Assembly: GCA_905147135.1 (NCBI GenBank)
Contig: LR990042.1
Location: 9,043,545 to 9,107,544 of the forward strand
DNA length: 64,000 bases
Reading direction: 5' to 3'
From: Blastobasis lacticolella
Lineage: Eukaryota > Arthropoda > Insecta > Lepidoptera > Blastobasidae
In this document: piece after piece, positions 32,720 through 45,879 of the stretch
Layout: every line of letters starts with the position of its first letter
Position numbering within the stretch: the first letter of the stretch is position 1
Translations under genes and position numbers: made by a program
The notes under the pieces: model-generated
Database searches by the model: none
Told to the model about the DNA's origin: nothing
The model's input: the letters and a program-made list of their open reading frames with translations, nothing else

Positions 32720-35202
32720 AGTCGTTCGTTCATCTCCATGTCCCGTTCCTATTTTCCACCCTTTAAGCAAGCTTGCGACTTATCTGTAAATCCGACTGTA
32801 TTTGATGTATTACATCAAAAGCGTCAATGATAGAAAATCGCTGGCGCGCAATGTTTGTCTACATCCGCGGAACGCGAGCTACAAGGCGTAGGAGCCATCA
32901 CTTTTATTTTTTCGCGTAAAGTAAATAAAGACGCAAAACAGCGAGGGTCGTGATGAAATTCGCAGTGGCGGCCGTGCGTGCCTTATCTCCCCGTGCGAAG
33001 GCCCCGCACCTCCCGTACACGGCCTACCCCTTCTTTGTCGCAAAAATGATATAGCTCGCGAGAATAACGGGCAGGAATTTCGAAACACAGCGTCAAAGGG
33101 TATGGAAACGATTCCCGCAAACGGATGCCCGTGACTTTTAAATTGAACGAATGCCGTTGCGTATGCCTGCGTGTTCGTTTTCGCTGAATCTCTGTATCCA
33201 GGTGCGAAAATTTGGGAGGAAAGCTGTTGTGGTACCATCTATAATCCACATATAAGATCAGTTTACAGTTCGAAAAAGAAGTCTGGTTGTAATCAACGAT
33301 ACTCCAGCTACATGATGATATTGTTCAAACACAGCCTCCGAAGAATCTCATGTGGCACTTGTTCCAACCGATGAACTATAGCAATAAGTGCCGTTCCTAA
33401 GTCGTCAATTCTGCTGCGGGGCTGGTCATAAATTGCTTAATACCAAGCGGCGGCGGGGCGCAGACCGCGTGACGCCCGGGACGGCGCCCGCGCGCCCCCC
33501 GCATATTGATGGCAGCTAAACATAACTAACAGCCTCGCGACATCGACGGAATATCCTACACGTGCTGGTGGCTTGGCACCTTCATCCCAACCGATATTTC
33601 AATAAGTAGATTGTTTGCGGTTTCGTTTTTCTAGACAAGGTTTGGAACTTAGTAAAAATCAGATTTAAGTTAAGAAAAATCCTTTACAGCTACTTCCACA
33701 TACGGGGTAATTGGTGCATCGTTAGACAAATTGAATTGTCTGAAAGAAGGGGTCGTTAGCTGTCCCTTGTGCCTCAAGAAGTCATCCTTGATGCCGAGGA
33801 CGTTTATTACTGAAAAAAAAAAACACGATTCCACTTCTGAATGTACGTAGCTTTTGAAAACTTACTTTTTTCTTAAAGAATCCCAATAATAATATTACTT
33901 ATTTCAAAGCCAGAATATGGATAATTGTATGATTCTTGTTGTTGTTTTAGTCAGGCGTGGGAAGGCGCTTTGTGTGGATTTGCCAGAATTATGAAAGAGC
34001 CGGATTGAATTGTATACTTAGCTATTGCCTAAATAAAATAAGTATGCCTATACCATATATAACCTTTAGGTTGCCTATATTACAGGCATTTAATGTCCTC
34101 ACACACTTAGTCACTTGCTGTGCTCTCTACTTTAGTACCAACCACGTCCTATTAGAAATAAACATTTAGGTACAGGTACTCAGCACGCGCAGAATGGCAT
34201 ACCTATTCCATTAAAATAACCCGTATTTGACCTGCCACAATTTTGCCATTATGTTTTTACTCACATGCCATTAGGCTCCTCCATAAACGTGTAATACATA
34301 TTGTTATGTTATTAAAAGCATTAAGTACCAGTGTATTAGGTTATTTTCTAAATATCCATTATGTATGTATCTTAGTCGTTGCTTTAGTTTATATTTAAAG
34401 AATTCTTTTTCGTCGCACATACTCAGTTTCATAGTTATTAGTTGTGTACTTATATCTGAACTACAATCATCGCCAATATTGGTACCTACGGATCTAATAT
34501 CTACGAGTATGAATCTGCAGAACTGCTGACGTCTCTTTCATAATAATGTCTCACCGAAGTTGTCTTGGTTATTAAGAAACTTTAGCTTGCTGTATTTTTT
34601 TTCTGTACTAACCTATTCCCAAGTTTTCCAGGCCTTCGGTGTAGAAAAAAATCTGCAATGAAATCCGTTGATGTTTTACTGAACGGCCACTTTTATTATT
34701 TGGACCCTTTTACCTTTTCTCTTTAGGATTCAGTGGGGTAAGAATTTGAGCGTTGAAGGCAGTCCCCTCAGCTGGAATCGCATTTGCCAAATTTTGTGTT
34801 CCTAAGTCAGTCGTAAGCTGCTTACAGGTTTCAGCGTTCCCTTTATTTTGAGGTTGTGTATCGAATGTGCTTATTCTTTTGTTTTATATGTCAAAATGTA
34901 AATTATATTTTGCGGGACAATACGTAGGTACACAATAAATTGCTTAATACCTTGCGCTGCTGTACTGACTATAATATTTCTCAATTTCAGTTGAATTCAT
35001 TAAAAACGTCTTACGGTTAAGACGTGACTAATCGCTCTAAAGCAATGAGCATTTCTATCTGTAGATACTAAAGCCTACGTACTACGATTTCGTTGTCCTT
35101 GTTCAACAATAGGATTTGGTCCCTATTGACGAATGGATTAGGTACAGTCGATTGCTATGAGGGAGATAAGGGTCTCTCTCTGTATATTTGGTTACTAGCT
35201 TT

Positions 35203-35250
35203 TGCCTGCGATTCCGTCCACGTGGACCAGTTTTGCCGTTCTCTTTCTAT
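35203..35250 (+). repeat. fragment of the ACTAGCTTTTGCC dispersed repeat
   Basis: TACTAGCTTTTGCCTGCGAT followed by TCCGTCCACGTGGA is the 5' signature of the same family as the longer copy at 40649-40935. Confidence 0.55.
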
Positions 35251-35587
35251 ACTCTCATTTTCATTCTCTTTATGTGGGAATTTGTATACCTACCTATAAT
35301 GTGAATTAATTTGTCTTAGGGGAAATCCCTTTCGCTTTGCGTCATAATGAAAGACGTGTCTATTTTTACTTTGTGTTAGTATCTACAAAACAACACAACT
35401 TATTTATTTTTCTCTGGCAAATAATCCTTCCAAATCGTACCTAATCCAGCTGTGGGCGGTTTTCTTTGTAACTGTGTGGATATTTACGTTATTATCTACT
35501 TATTTACTATTGTCAATTTCGTGGAAATCGCCTTACCTGTTATATTGTGCAATGAACATGAAAATACATAAAGACAAAATTTTCGTG

Positions 35588-35637
35588 ATGAAGTAAAACG
35601 CGGAGTAGGTGCTTACATATTCCGCGTTTTACTTCAT
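35588..35637. repeat. perfect 17-bp inverted repeat with 16-nt loop
   Basis: The left arm ATGAAGTAAAACGCGGA (35588-35604) and the right arm TCCGCGTTTTACTTCAT (35621-35637) are exact complements, separated by 16 nt. The stem is too short and the loop too small for an ordinary animal miRNA precursor; it may be a decayed fold-back element. Confidence 0.75.
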
Positions 35638-35972
35638 TTCTTTAAGTACGTTTGAAGTTTCCTTTAGCATTAATTATAGCCGAAGTTTACAAGCTTTAAG
35701 ATCAAAATGAGAGTTTTGTATTAAAATAACGACTCCGCTGAATCCTTTAGCCCTTTAAGTACCTAACTTATATACCCAAAAGGCTGATTTATTACAACAC
35801 TTTGTTGGGATTTGTTTAATTTTGCCGCGATGTAATGAGTTTATCTTCAAACAGTTTTAAGGATCTTCCATGTGGAGTTTGTCCAATAACAAGAGTTAAG
35901 GCCTCGACTCGTACGCCAAAAGCATGCTAGGTGCAGTACAACCTACGCGCAAGAAGATATGTTTGTTGATTT

Positions 35973-36060
35973 TTACATACATACGTAGATAAACCTCACG
36001 CCTCTGTCCCACAGGTGGGGTAGGCAGAGACTATGGACAGGCACGTTGCTCAGCTCTGAT
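35973..36060 (-). repeat. dispersed repeat (GTCTCTGCCTACCCC family), copy
   Basis: On the minus strand it contains CATAGTCTCTGCCTACCCCA, then CTGTGGGACAGAGGCGTGAG and a tail of TATGTATGTAAAA. The plus-strand relative is at 52861-52955. It is a common moth repeat of unassigned class. Confidence 0.55.
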
Positions 36061-39000
36061 TAAAAAATTAATTATTTGATTGATTTTTAATTATAATGTT
36101 ATTAATCGTACACGCCTTGTTCAATTTCTAGGTGCCACTTGCTAACTTAACTATTTGGCTGCTAAATAGACAGTTAATGCTGACTTCATTAGTATTAAAA
36201 GAAATGGAAAGTATATAATTTATTGATAAGTACCTACCATACTAGCTAGCAGCAAGTACAGGGCTATGTTTGTAAGCCTATCTTTTTCCGCCATAATATT
36301 TGACCTGGCTTTTCCGGCGAGCATCTTTTTATCCGCCGGGCGTTCAAACTCGTCTTCTCTAACTAAATTATTTCTCCTGAAATTGCCACGCAAAATTCGT
36401 TTCGTTGTTCGCACATTATTACATGTATAAATATTGACGCGTATTCGTGCGATGGGTTCTCACATTCACAATAAACACTCGGTATAAAGGTGGGTTCGTC
36501 CCTAGGATTCGATCGCGCGCCCCACTCATTCCAGGCGTGCTATTCAAACGTATTTTACCTATTTATGACGACGTCGAAATATGCACAGCCAATACCGACA
36601 ATAAAGATGAGATTCTCCGTCTGGCATCGTGGAGGTGAATATCTCATTGATAAAAAATGGCTTTATCTTCGATAGTCGACAGACGTTGAGGATTTTATGC
36701 ATATTTATTGTTATGACTAACCCTAGACTTTAGTTAAGAATTATTAAAACATGTAAAATTTTGTTACTTACATAATAGATTTAGGTACTCTTATAACTTC
36801 ATAATTTGCATCCATTTATAAACTGACAATGACTTCATCGGGCTATACTTGTATCGGTTTTCATAGCGAAAGCTCTGGTTTTAGTCCATTACGTCATCAT
36901 ACTGCGAGCTAAGCGGGATAAGTTAATTAGGTCGCCTCTGTTGCGACCGATTTTACGAATAACTGCTTTTAATAGTTTTACATTTTCTAGATAAACTAGA
37001 TAATCTAGATAAATTAGCTAGATAAACTATAAATTTAAGTGCTTTTTCATGCTAATATCCTAAACAAACTTCAGTACAGATAGTAGCTGTTTAGATAGTG
37101 CAGATAAACATGTCAGTTGATTTTGTTTCTGTTTGTGAGTTATGTTTCTGGTTGCTGGGTATAAAAAAATGTTGGTATTCTATTTCTTTATAATTACATG
37201 TGACTATTGAAGTTGTATTCGTCATGCATGATATGAGATTCAGACTGGCGCGTAAGCGGTAGCATGCATAAATAGTTATTTTGCGCTGGGCGCCTGTTTC
37301 ATTGATTTCATGGAAAATAACCATTAGATTGTAAATCTATAAAATTTTAAAGCATGGATTTATTCTCTAAAGCCTCCCTGATTGTGCGAAACAAAAATGT
37401 ATAAATAATGCAAGTTTCACAATATTTTCAGCTTTATTATTTGGTACTTCTCATTCTCGCTTGTAGACTGACCGGCCCCCCACGAGCATACTTTTAATAG
37501 CTATGAGGGGTGCGGTCACTGTGCAGTCGACTGTACTTAATACACTAGGTATAAAAATTGGCCACATAATTGTGGCTTTCAAAAATGGTTTGACCGAATG
37601 TAAAAGTGTTTAAAATGTAAAGGGAGAATTCTTCGAGCAGTAATTATATTACATTATAATAATATGTAAATTGTTTCATTAATGAGTTTCACGTAAATCG
37701 ATTCGATCTAGGACGTCGAGAACGTATGCCAAATTGCATGCAAATCCGTTTACCCATTTTGGCATGATTGACTGATACACGTACATACATTATGCATAAC
37801 ATACGTACAGTCCATGAAACTATCGACCGTACATACTATTGAAAATGACATACACTAAACAAACATCGAGCTACATTTTACTGTTTATAATATATCAAAT
37901 AGTTTATTCGTCTCGAGTAATATTGGGTTTCCACGGCTCATGTCACTGGAAAATTTATGTATCGTCGTGTCTGTAATATTTTTATACTTCTACTGGATTA
38001 TGTAACATTTTTCATGGTTGGCTAGGCTTTATATACGCGGGTTACATACAATTTCTTTGATTAATGATTTTAGAGATTAGCAACCTTAGGTAAAAATTCT
38101 CAAATAGGCTCAAAGGTTGTGTATTTAACACATTGTTAGGCTTAGTTTTTGATAATCGAGTTAACGTTTGACCGCAATGACCCGGTGCGAAAAGCCACCT
38201 GTGTAGTGTTCGATTTCTAATACGATCGTGTAATAACCTTAGGATTCAAAATATATGACTTGAGTGTCCGAGTTCGAATAGTATAGCCATATTTACACAC
38301 ACTGACATCTACGCTTGTAGGCGTGCGGAATGAAGAGAATTAGAGGCTTCAGCTTGCTAATCGATTGACCAGAACACCTCATTGCTTGCGCAACAACGCG
38401 CGTAATAGAGTTCTGTTCTAGTTATAGAATATAGATAAGTGGTTCGGATGAGCTAGGTGCTTCGAGCGCATTTGGCAGTTATAAAATTTTATAAGGTACT
38501 GGTATCTACTTCAGAAACTACTTATTATGACGACTTTTGAACCTCTAACAGTTAAGAATGAGAATAAAATAAATTAAAAGCCCAGTGTAGGTTCCGATGT
38601 TAAGTTAAAATTGTTGACCTAAATATTTCAATCGACTTGATGTGGAAGCTGCCCTAAAACTTTTATATTTTCCGAGATCAAAAACTTGCAAATGAGAGGA
38701 GAGCGAAGGCTGATGCGAAAAGTTCCCTCTTGAGAGCATATGAAATTAAAAAGACAGTCTTTAAAAGAGCACTCGCCCGTTAAATACTTTATATCTCGGA
38801 GCTGCCTCTGCGTCTGGGTTTATTCAGGCAAGTCGCTCGTTGTTTTTTCAAGTCGGTTGTATAGGGTTTTAACAAGAGGTTTCAGTTAGAGGATAATATT
38901 GATGTAGGGAGCCCCCGGCCTGCATGTTTGTGACAGTTGGGCAACTCGAGAAGGCCCATGGGCCGCTTTTCGACCCTTTTACGGGTCATCTGTACGAAAT

Positions 39001-39441
39001 TACGTACAATAGTTGAACTGAAATGAGGTCAGCAACAATTCAGGGCTTACTGCTAGCCAGGCTGGCTTTTATCCTATATTTTATATCGTCGCCACAGCAG
39101 CGGATAATAACAGTTTCCATTATCTATGGATACAGCTAACATCTCAAGCGCAATAAAAAATAAATTATTTTCTCTTGTCCTTAGCCAGCCGTCGCCACGA
39201 CGACGCTACAATCTCGCCTTATTTGTTCGGCGACTTTGCGTCGAAATTGTAAACCTCTCCGTTTAATTTTTGTTTCTCCACTTATTGAGCGTTTTATAGA
39301 TGTCTATAAAATGTCTAAAATGTCAATGTAGACATTATTAATTTTGATATCACAATACTCATAATACTTTCATTGAACATGATACATTTTACGTTTTGGT
39401 CATTTTCAGTGTTTATGCACTCTTGGTGCTTATAGGTTCGG

Positions 39442-39609
39442 TATCATCATCATTATCATCGTCATAACAGCCGAAATACGCCCACTGCTGGGCATAGGGC
39501 TCCTGCAGAGATCTCCACATAGGCCGATCCTGCCTATATCTTCCACATCCAGCCGGTACCTGCGATTTTTACCAGGACGACAATCCACCTTGTAAATATG
39601 TGGACGCCG
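39442..39609 (-). pseudogene. RTE-clade LINE 3' end fragment with (TGATGA)n-like tail
   Basis: On the minus strand one frame reads TRWIVVLVKIAGTGWM and the sequence continues through GGAGATCTCTGCAGGAGCCC, TATGCCCAGCAGTGGGCGTA and a tail GACGATGATAATGATGATGA. This matches the C-terminal region of the RTE at 6682-8211 (RWTDDLVRIAGTSWM..YAQQWAS), with frameshifts. A MITE abuts it at 39612, just where the upstream part should continue. Confidence 0.8.
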
Positions 39610-39611
39610 TA

Positions 39612-39919
39612 GGTTACTTAACGTCATCGGGTACAAGAAAAATTGCACTTTGTAGCGATTGTAGATCGCGAGCGCTGTAGCGAGTAGTTTAATGTGGCTG
39701 AAAAGCGAAACTGCCTAGAGGATGTGAGGCCGACCGGTTTTTTTTACTTACAGAACCTACACAAGAGGTTATGTACGTCAATCGTTACGAAAAGTCGAAG
39801 TTTGGGAAAAATATTACTTCTGCCAGGTTGTGCACGGGTAGACATACGTTTTGGTGGTCTGAATGTCTACTATCGCTACAAAGTGGATTTTTTCTTGTAC
39901 ACGATGACGTAGGATAAAC
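39612..39919. mobile_element. MITE with TA target duplication, copy 2
   Basis: It belongs to the same family as 15396-15809. The left end GGTTACTTAACGTCATCGGG is complementary to the right end (..CGATGACGTAGGATAAAC), with TA outside both (39610-39611, 39920-39921). The interior shares AAAGCGAAACTGCC, ACCTACACAAGAGG and CGAAAAGTCGAAGTTT. Length is 308 bp, shorter than copy 1 because of internal deletion. Confidence 0.78.
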
Positions 39920-40648
39920 TACGTCACTCTCAGAGTATGATGTTTATTATTATGGTATTCATTTTGCATTTTAGCCTTATCCTTACCATAGGAATAAAGG
40001 CAACTTATGTTCTTAATTATTTATTCTTAGCACGTTGAGTGCCAGATGCGTGCTCTAGGAACTTTTCTAGTGTTATAAATTTATAAATGAATTTCTTGGG
40101 TTGAATCTATTAATGGTGAGTGATATATTTAGGTACAGTGTGTTGGACTCTGCTTGCTCATCATAATCACTAATAATCACCAAGATAATCTTGCCAAATA
40201 ATTTTTTTCGAAAAAAAAAAAACGTACGTTTTTATCGACTTTGTGTCGTTTCAACAATGTCAAAGGTACACAGGTAGGACATGTAGGTATTCCTTTCAGT
40301 TTTTCATCTACTTATAGGTCTTAAACTGATTTGTCCAGTAAACTGTATTTCTTTCCACTATCTTGTTCGAGTACGTGCGTACTGGCTCGTGTGTGCCAGC
40401 ATCCGGAAGACGGGAACGGGATCCCTGGTGATTTGAGCACACAACCAACGGGAACGTAATGACTTCGTTGTTTTTGTTTCCCTCTACATTGCTTGCGCAA
40501 TTCGTTTTGGCTTAGCGTGAAGGCAAACGGAGCTGGTAGATACTGGTTTTTATTAGTACCTATTTATAGATAGAGGGTTCCGAGTTCCGAGCACGTACGT
40601 AGCTACCTGCTGCTACCTCTACCTAGCTCTGCCTGTTTAAATACTAGC

Positions 40649-40935
40649 TTTTGTCTGCGACTTCGTCCGCGTGGAATAAGTTTTTATGATGGTTTAGCTT
40701 TTGCCCGCGTTACCACCATACTAAACACACATACACAATTGTATGAATGCTAATACCTACTACGGGGAGGTCAAGCTGTATCCTTGGTTCTACCCACTCG
40801 AATTAGATGAAACATGGCTTAGATTGTATCATGGACTTCAAACTATAAACCTTTAAACTATAAACCGAATCAAAATTCGCCCATTAGTTTTTGCGTGATG
40901 CGTGTTCACAGACAGACAAACTTCCAAAAACAATT
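40649..40935 (+). repeat. ACTAGCTTTTGTCTGCGACTTCG dispersed repeat, near full length
   Basis: It starts ACTAGCTTTTGTCTGCGACT then TCGTCCGCGTGGAATAAG. It ends with TTCGCCCATTAGTTTTTGCG, then CAGACAGACAAACTTCC and an AT-rich end. I know this family as ubiquitous in Lepidoptera. It has no coding capacity. Confidence 0.65.
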
Positions 40936-41235
40936 TTTTTAGGCGTGGTTACGTCCCAGAATCCTAACTCGATTATTTTTTCTGACATAGTTTCAATCTG
41001 TACACGGCTTTTTACAGTTTTATAATTGTAAAACCACTAATATAGTACTTTTTCTCGTACTTATTGTTTGACGTGACTACATTAGGTTGACGAGACTATG
41101 TATTCATCGTAATCGATCAAAAAAATAAATCTACATAGAAACAGCTCATGCACTAGACCCATAACAATAAAGCTGACAAATGTAGGCTCTGCAGCGTCCC
41201 TGATAAATGGTGCAGGGCACAGCATACCGTATTTG

Positions 41236-41487
41236 GCGTCATTACCGCGCGGCGGGGCGCTGCGTCGTCCGCGCTGCGCTGGCTGGCACGGCGGCACCGC
41301 TTTTGCATTAAGCCATTTACGTTTATTAGAATTAATTTAGCAGAATAGCAGAGTGCAGCCCGCGCGGGCGCCCGTCTGCCCCTTTGAACTGGGTCAATGA
41401 CAACGCGCCGAGAATAGCCGCCTTCAGGGGTGGCTGGTGCTATTGTTACCCGCAGCGCGGCCGCCAGGAGTGGCCGCGGACCCGCGG
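41236..41487. other. GC/CpG-rich islet
   Basis: Two runs (41246-41300 with GCGCGGCGGGGCGCTGCGTC; 41357-41487 with CGCGCGGGCGCCCG and GCGCGGCCGCCAGGAGTGGC) stand out from the AT-rich surroundings. Reading frames of about 90-126 codons on both strands reflect composition; none resembles a known protein. It could be a promoter or alternative first exon, but I see no convincing splice donor. Confidence 0.4.
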
Positions 41488-42494
41488 CTTCCTCCGAATA
41501 ATACAACCTCACACTTCCAAGTGTCAACACCACAAAGCAAACTTCCAGACAATAGCATTCGTCCCATTTTTGCAGAGACCAGTTCCGATTTCAGCCTTTC
41601 TGGCTGCTTGCCTACAAGAAACTTTACTTAGCAGGAATTGTGCTCGGTAAACAACGTAATTGTGTCCCACCCCGTCTCAGGGAAATTAAGTTTCCCCTTC
41701 AGACTCCGAGAACCGGGGAAAATTTAGGAGTAGCCCAAATGGGTGAGCAATTGTCTTAATAACCAGCAAAGTTACTGTCATTATCTTTTAACGTTTGGCG
41801 GTAAAATCAATGTACCTAAGTATAATTTGTGAAGCAGGCCGACCCAATTATCTACCAGAGGTAGCCACCATTTTCTCTAATTATCCCCAATTACCTCGAC
41901 GGGCCGGGAAATGTATTAAGTTTCTACTCTGGAAAATATCCGGAAACTTTAGCAGAATATGGAGAAGGCTTTGCTTTATCATTTTTTAATATAATAATCT
42001 GATAATCTGCAAGTATGTTGTACAGATTATAGGATGAACTGTAGATCTAAATATTATTGCACTATTAAATATATGTTAAACAACGCTGTGATATCTGTTA
42101 TTGTTCGTCGACGTCAATGCAGGTAAAACATTAAGCAGTTTAATTCAACTTCCCTTTGTCCCAGCAAGGCGGTCGTATACAGGTGCCCGCGCTGCCATTT
42201 TATTACAACTTGCAAAAGTTAACTCATAAAACTTTATTAAATTCACAGACTATGCGCTCGTGTCGTACGCGATGTGTTATTTCACTATGTGACCTAATTA
42301 TTATGAGACTTTATACAGAAAATACTTAATGTAAGAGATAGGGCCGTACCTACTTTTGGTGGCCATCGCTGGCGACGAGACTGATACTTAGGTATATGTT
42401 CTAAGAATGCAAGGCAATAACTATGTTATTTACCAGTATAAAAACTGTCGATATTCATTGGCCTCTTCACTAGACAAAAACTTGTTATGATTAC
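41488..42494. other. non-coding stretch, nothing recognised
   Basis: AT-rich sequence without splice-flanked exons, terminal inverted repeats or repeat signatures that I can identify. Confidence 0.45.
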
Positions 42495-43007
42495 TAAAAA
42501 CCGACCAAGACGTGTCGGGCCACGTGTAGGGTTCCGTAGTTGGCTGTCAATATGCATGCTTAAAAGAGGGTTTTTGATGCTTTAATCACATTACAAAATT
42601 AGAATGCACCTAGCTATTGTACAACTTGTATGAAATATTTGCTAATCCAACTACACTTTGTACGTTAGTTATTTGTGGTGTCACTACAATTTTACGGTTT
42701 TCGGATTTTTTCCTTTACTGGTGCTACTCGTACTTGGCATTTTTTCTTGCTAAATTTCATTAATCTAGGTCAACGAGAAGTACCCTATAGGTTTTCATTT
42801 CTTTGCGAGCGTCAAAATATGCGGTATAAACGGCCGTATCTTTTTATTGCGTTGACTTTGAAGTTTAATTTTTTTCACAGCTCAAAAATTACAGGATTGT
42901 AGGTATTTGATATTAATTTCAGATTGATACAGAGGTTCGCGCTGCTGAGAAAAAGGTTCTTGACTATAAGTGGTCAGTTTTTTTAGGTACGGTACCCTAA
43001 AAATTAC
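42495..43007 (+). repeat. AAAAACCGACCAAG..GGTTCCGTA dispersed repeat
   Basis: It begins AAAAACCGACCAAGACGTGT, continues GTAGGGTTCCGTAG, and ends TTTTTTTAGGTACGGTACCC then TAAAAATT. The start and the partly complementary end (GGTTCCGTA / TACGGTACCC) are diagnostic of a high-copy lepidopteran repeat. About 513 bp, non-coding. Confidence 0.65.
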
Positions 43008-43122
43008 CAATCACTTGCAAGGCTAATACTTATATGGTTTTAAGTATGCGCAGTACCGTTTATAGTACAAAAAATGACGACATTCGTTGCTTCATTAGTT
43101 AAAAGTAGGCTGTCTCTTGTAA

Positions 43123-43246
43123 TATACCATTTCATTTTTATCCCAAATTGTTTACCCCATTTTCAAATGAATTCGCCCCATCTTTAATAAACCATTTCAT
43201 TTTTAATCTCAAATTGTTGACCTCATTTTCAAATGAAGTCGCCCCT
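43123..43246. repeat. tandem duplication of a ~63-bp unit
   Basis: Unit 1 (43123-43181, ACCATTTCATTTTTATCCCA.. AAATGAATTCGCCCC) is repeated at 43187-43246 (ACCATTTCATTTTTAATCTC.. AAATGAAGTCGCCCC) with a few substitutions. Confidence 0.8.
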
Positions 43247-43745
43247 GAAACGTTGATACAAATTAGAAATAATTGGTTGACATAACCGTGGAGGGTTGGT
43301 TTGTATGCCACTCGTGCAAGTACCTAAACAGGCTATAAAGCGGAGTGCGAGGCCCCACATGCATACGTAATGAAAATTAGTAGATAGCAAATAATCATTA
43401 CGCTTTGTGCGATCCCGCGCCCGCACCTCGCCTCCTCAATTTGCAGCCGCTTCTCTACCTATTGAATTATTTAGAAATTTATGTTTATTGTGTAAGACTT
43501 CATAACAAGTATTTTTAGACTTACAAACCTCTAGGCGGTATAATCATACAATGCGAGTAGTTAAGAACAAAATTTTGGCCACGACTTTGTCTTTGAGAAC
43601 AATTTTTTTGTACTTTCGCGTTACCCCGTTCCGGTGGGAATTTTCAAAAACATTATCTCTTCACCTAGCGCCTTCTTAGACCTTTCCTTCTTTCTTTGTG
43701 CCTTCTTAGGTTTTTATGATTTTTGTGAAGTTTCATTTTTGTGTT

Positions 43746-43860
43746 ATGCCTCAGACAAACCGGCAAGCAGGCCACCGGGTGGAAAGTGGTCACCACTGCC
43801 TATGGACATCAGCAACACCAGGAGCGCTACTAATGTGTTGTCCGCCTCTGAAGATACCTC
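43746..43860 (+). repeat. dispersed repeat (GGTGGAAAGTGGTCACC family), copy
   Basis: It contains CAAGCAGGCCACCGGGTGGA then AAGTGGTCACCACTGCCTAT, GGACATCAGCAACACCAGGA and TGTGTTGTCCGCCT. This is the longest of the four copies in the window. Confidence 0.65.
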
Positions 43861-45879
43861 TGATATACTTTTTGATTGATCCCATGTCAGTCCAAAGAAA
43901 ACACTGCGGCTTCGTGGTTTGATTCATAGTTTATTATTGTTTATTTGCCAAGCGGTATCAGCTGTTTGTTAGTCATTCGGTCAGTCGGCTTCAATAGTTA
44001 TCTGTAGAGCACAGTACATAGGAACCTACACACATACATATAACTCAATTCCTATCCTTATGGTTATATTAGCAATAGTCCCTGACAATATGATGAATTA
44101 TTGCAATAATTAAGTATTTTTTGATCTCAAGATAAACATCAATATGATACGAAGAAGAAAATTTAAGCCAGTGTAGGAATAGTTTCAAAGTGAATTTGTA
44201 CGTTACTCCAAGGTATTTGCTTTCATTGTTAGTAGTTCTGCTTGCCGTTTGCCTTTATAATTTGCAAAAGTTATTAAAACTTCCCCGTATAGTTGTGGGT
44301 GAAAGATTGTTGCTCCAGACCCGTACCTAGTTATAATTGATACCTGTTTTATTCCGCTCCAAGATCGATTGTTCTTTGCGAATAAAGTCTCGCCAAGTTT
44401 CTCATTAAATTACCGAACGAACGTACAAAAGAAAAGAGAAAACATTTTCGTTGAATTGAATCTATTGAAATGATTTCTGTTTAATAAAAATGTTCCTTTG
44501 TTGTAGTTGTTATGGGTTGTACAGTCGCTAGACCGATATGATGGAAATTGTTAGGGTATTTTTTGTGACTTTGAGCCGAAAATATTTTACAGACTTGCTG
44601 GCTCGACGGTTGTGATCGATTTGTGTGTGAGTTATGTATTACCTTAATACAAAAATGCCATAGGAAAGAGCAGGAACTTTTCCTAAATTTTCCGGATAGG
44701 TAAACTTTATATTTTTCTTTCCAAGCAACCAACCTAATTTGGACCATTACAAACATTAATTAAACGAAATTCACAGATCTCGTGCTTTACGCAACCTTCG
44801 GGTACTTTGAAAAAATATTTTAATAAAATAATATTTAAATTAGTATATAGGTAGGTAATTGTAACACAAGTAGGTAATTAAGAAAACCATATTTGAACAT
44901 GTTTTAACACAACTTATTTTACCGTAAAAAGAAACCATGAACCAAATTTATTGAGAGATTTAAAATATATGTTTCAACAAAATATTGAAATTTTAACATT
45001 ATATCTTGCTAAAAATACTTAACTAAAACATTACCCACCCACTTGTGACACATGCAAAGTTTTCTCACGTCGTGCCGACATTTTCTTTCTACCCTTTTCA
45101 CTGTCCATTTTTTAGCATAATATTGCTTTTAAGCGTAACCCATGTACAATAAAGTCCAAACTTTTTCATGGTGTTAACTTATTTTGACAATATAATACTT
45201 ATTGGTTTATGACCACTATCCTTTCGGTAGCCAAACACTTATTATGCAATTTATGAGTCTCTACCGCTTCCTGATCTTAATAATTAATATCACAATAAAA
45301 ATAAATTTAAATTCTTGTACCTAGTCTTTAAGAACATGTATTAGTAGTTACTAGTACGCCAATTTTATTGAATGAGTGAAATCGTATTGCGAGACGGCCG
45401 ATTCTATAAAGTTCATATGTATAAAAACTATAAAAAAAAACTATCCCGCTGTTTAGCTCTTTGAATAGGTAAGTATAATCACACGTTACAATATGAATGA
45501 GTTTAAAGTATAATTTAACCTTCTGTCTAAGAGAATAAAAGACATTCCTGTAAACACGTATTTTTTGTAGACAACGCAGGAAGCAAGGAAGCGTTCCAAT
45601 ATCTCTATCACATTTCTATTAAATTGACAATTCCGAAAGGGTTGCCGACTTGACTTTTGTCCGAATTTTCCCAAGAACAAAAGTAGTCTATGGCACTGGG
45701 TATAACTTTCGCAGTCTATTATCAGTGGGTAATTGTAACATCTATAAATATAGTTACATAGGTACGTACCCACCTACCTAGAAACAACTTTATGTGTTCA
45801 CCGTCCAACTAGTAAGCGTGTGTAATCGACGAATTAACCTTACAGCCAACTGGCACCTATACCTAAATTTCAAGTGACC
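43861..45879. other. non-coding stretch, nothing recognised
   Basis: AT-rich. The 91- and 95-codon minus-strand frames at 44481-44756 and 45486-45773 have no family resemblance and poor start or splice context, so they are not called. Confidence 0.45.

Larger units (their letters stand above)
32720..39441. other. long non-coding stretch; GC-rich islets, small repeats, one perfect hairpin
   Basis: GC-rich islets lie at about 32960-33030 and 33445-33505 (GCGGCGGCGGGGCGCAG and GCCCGCGCGCCCCCCGC). Small repeat fragments are at 35203-35250 and 35973-36060, and a 17-bp perfect hairpin at 35588-35637. AGAT-rich simple sequence lies around 36985-37030. No coding exon is recognised in any frame. Confidence 0.45.

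Noticed and set aside
41082..41650. Overlapping frames of 64-126 codons in a GC-rich islet
   Set aside because: Open frames on both strands reflect base composition; no conserved motif or splice signals.
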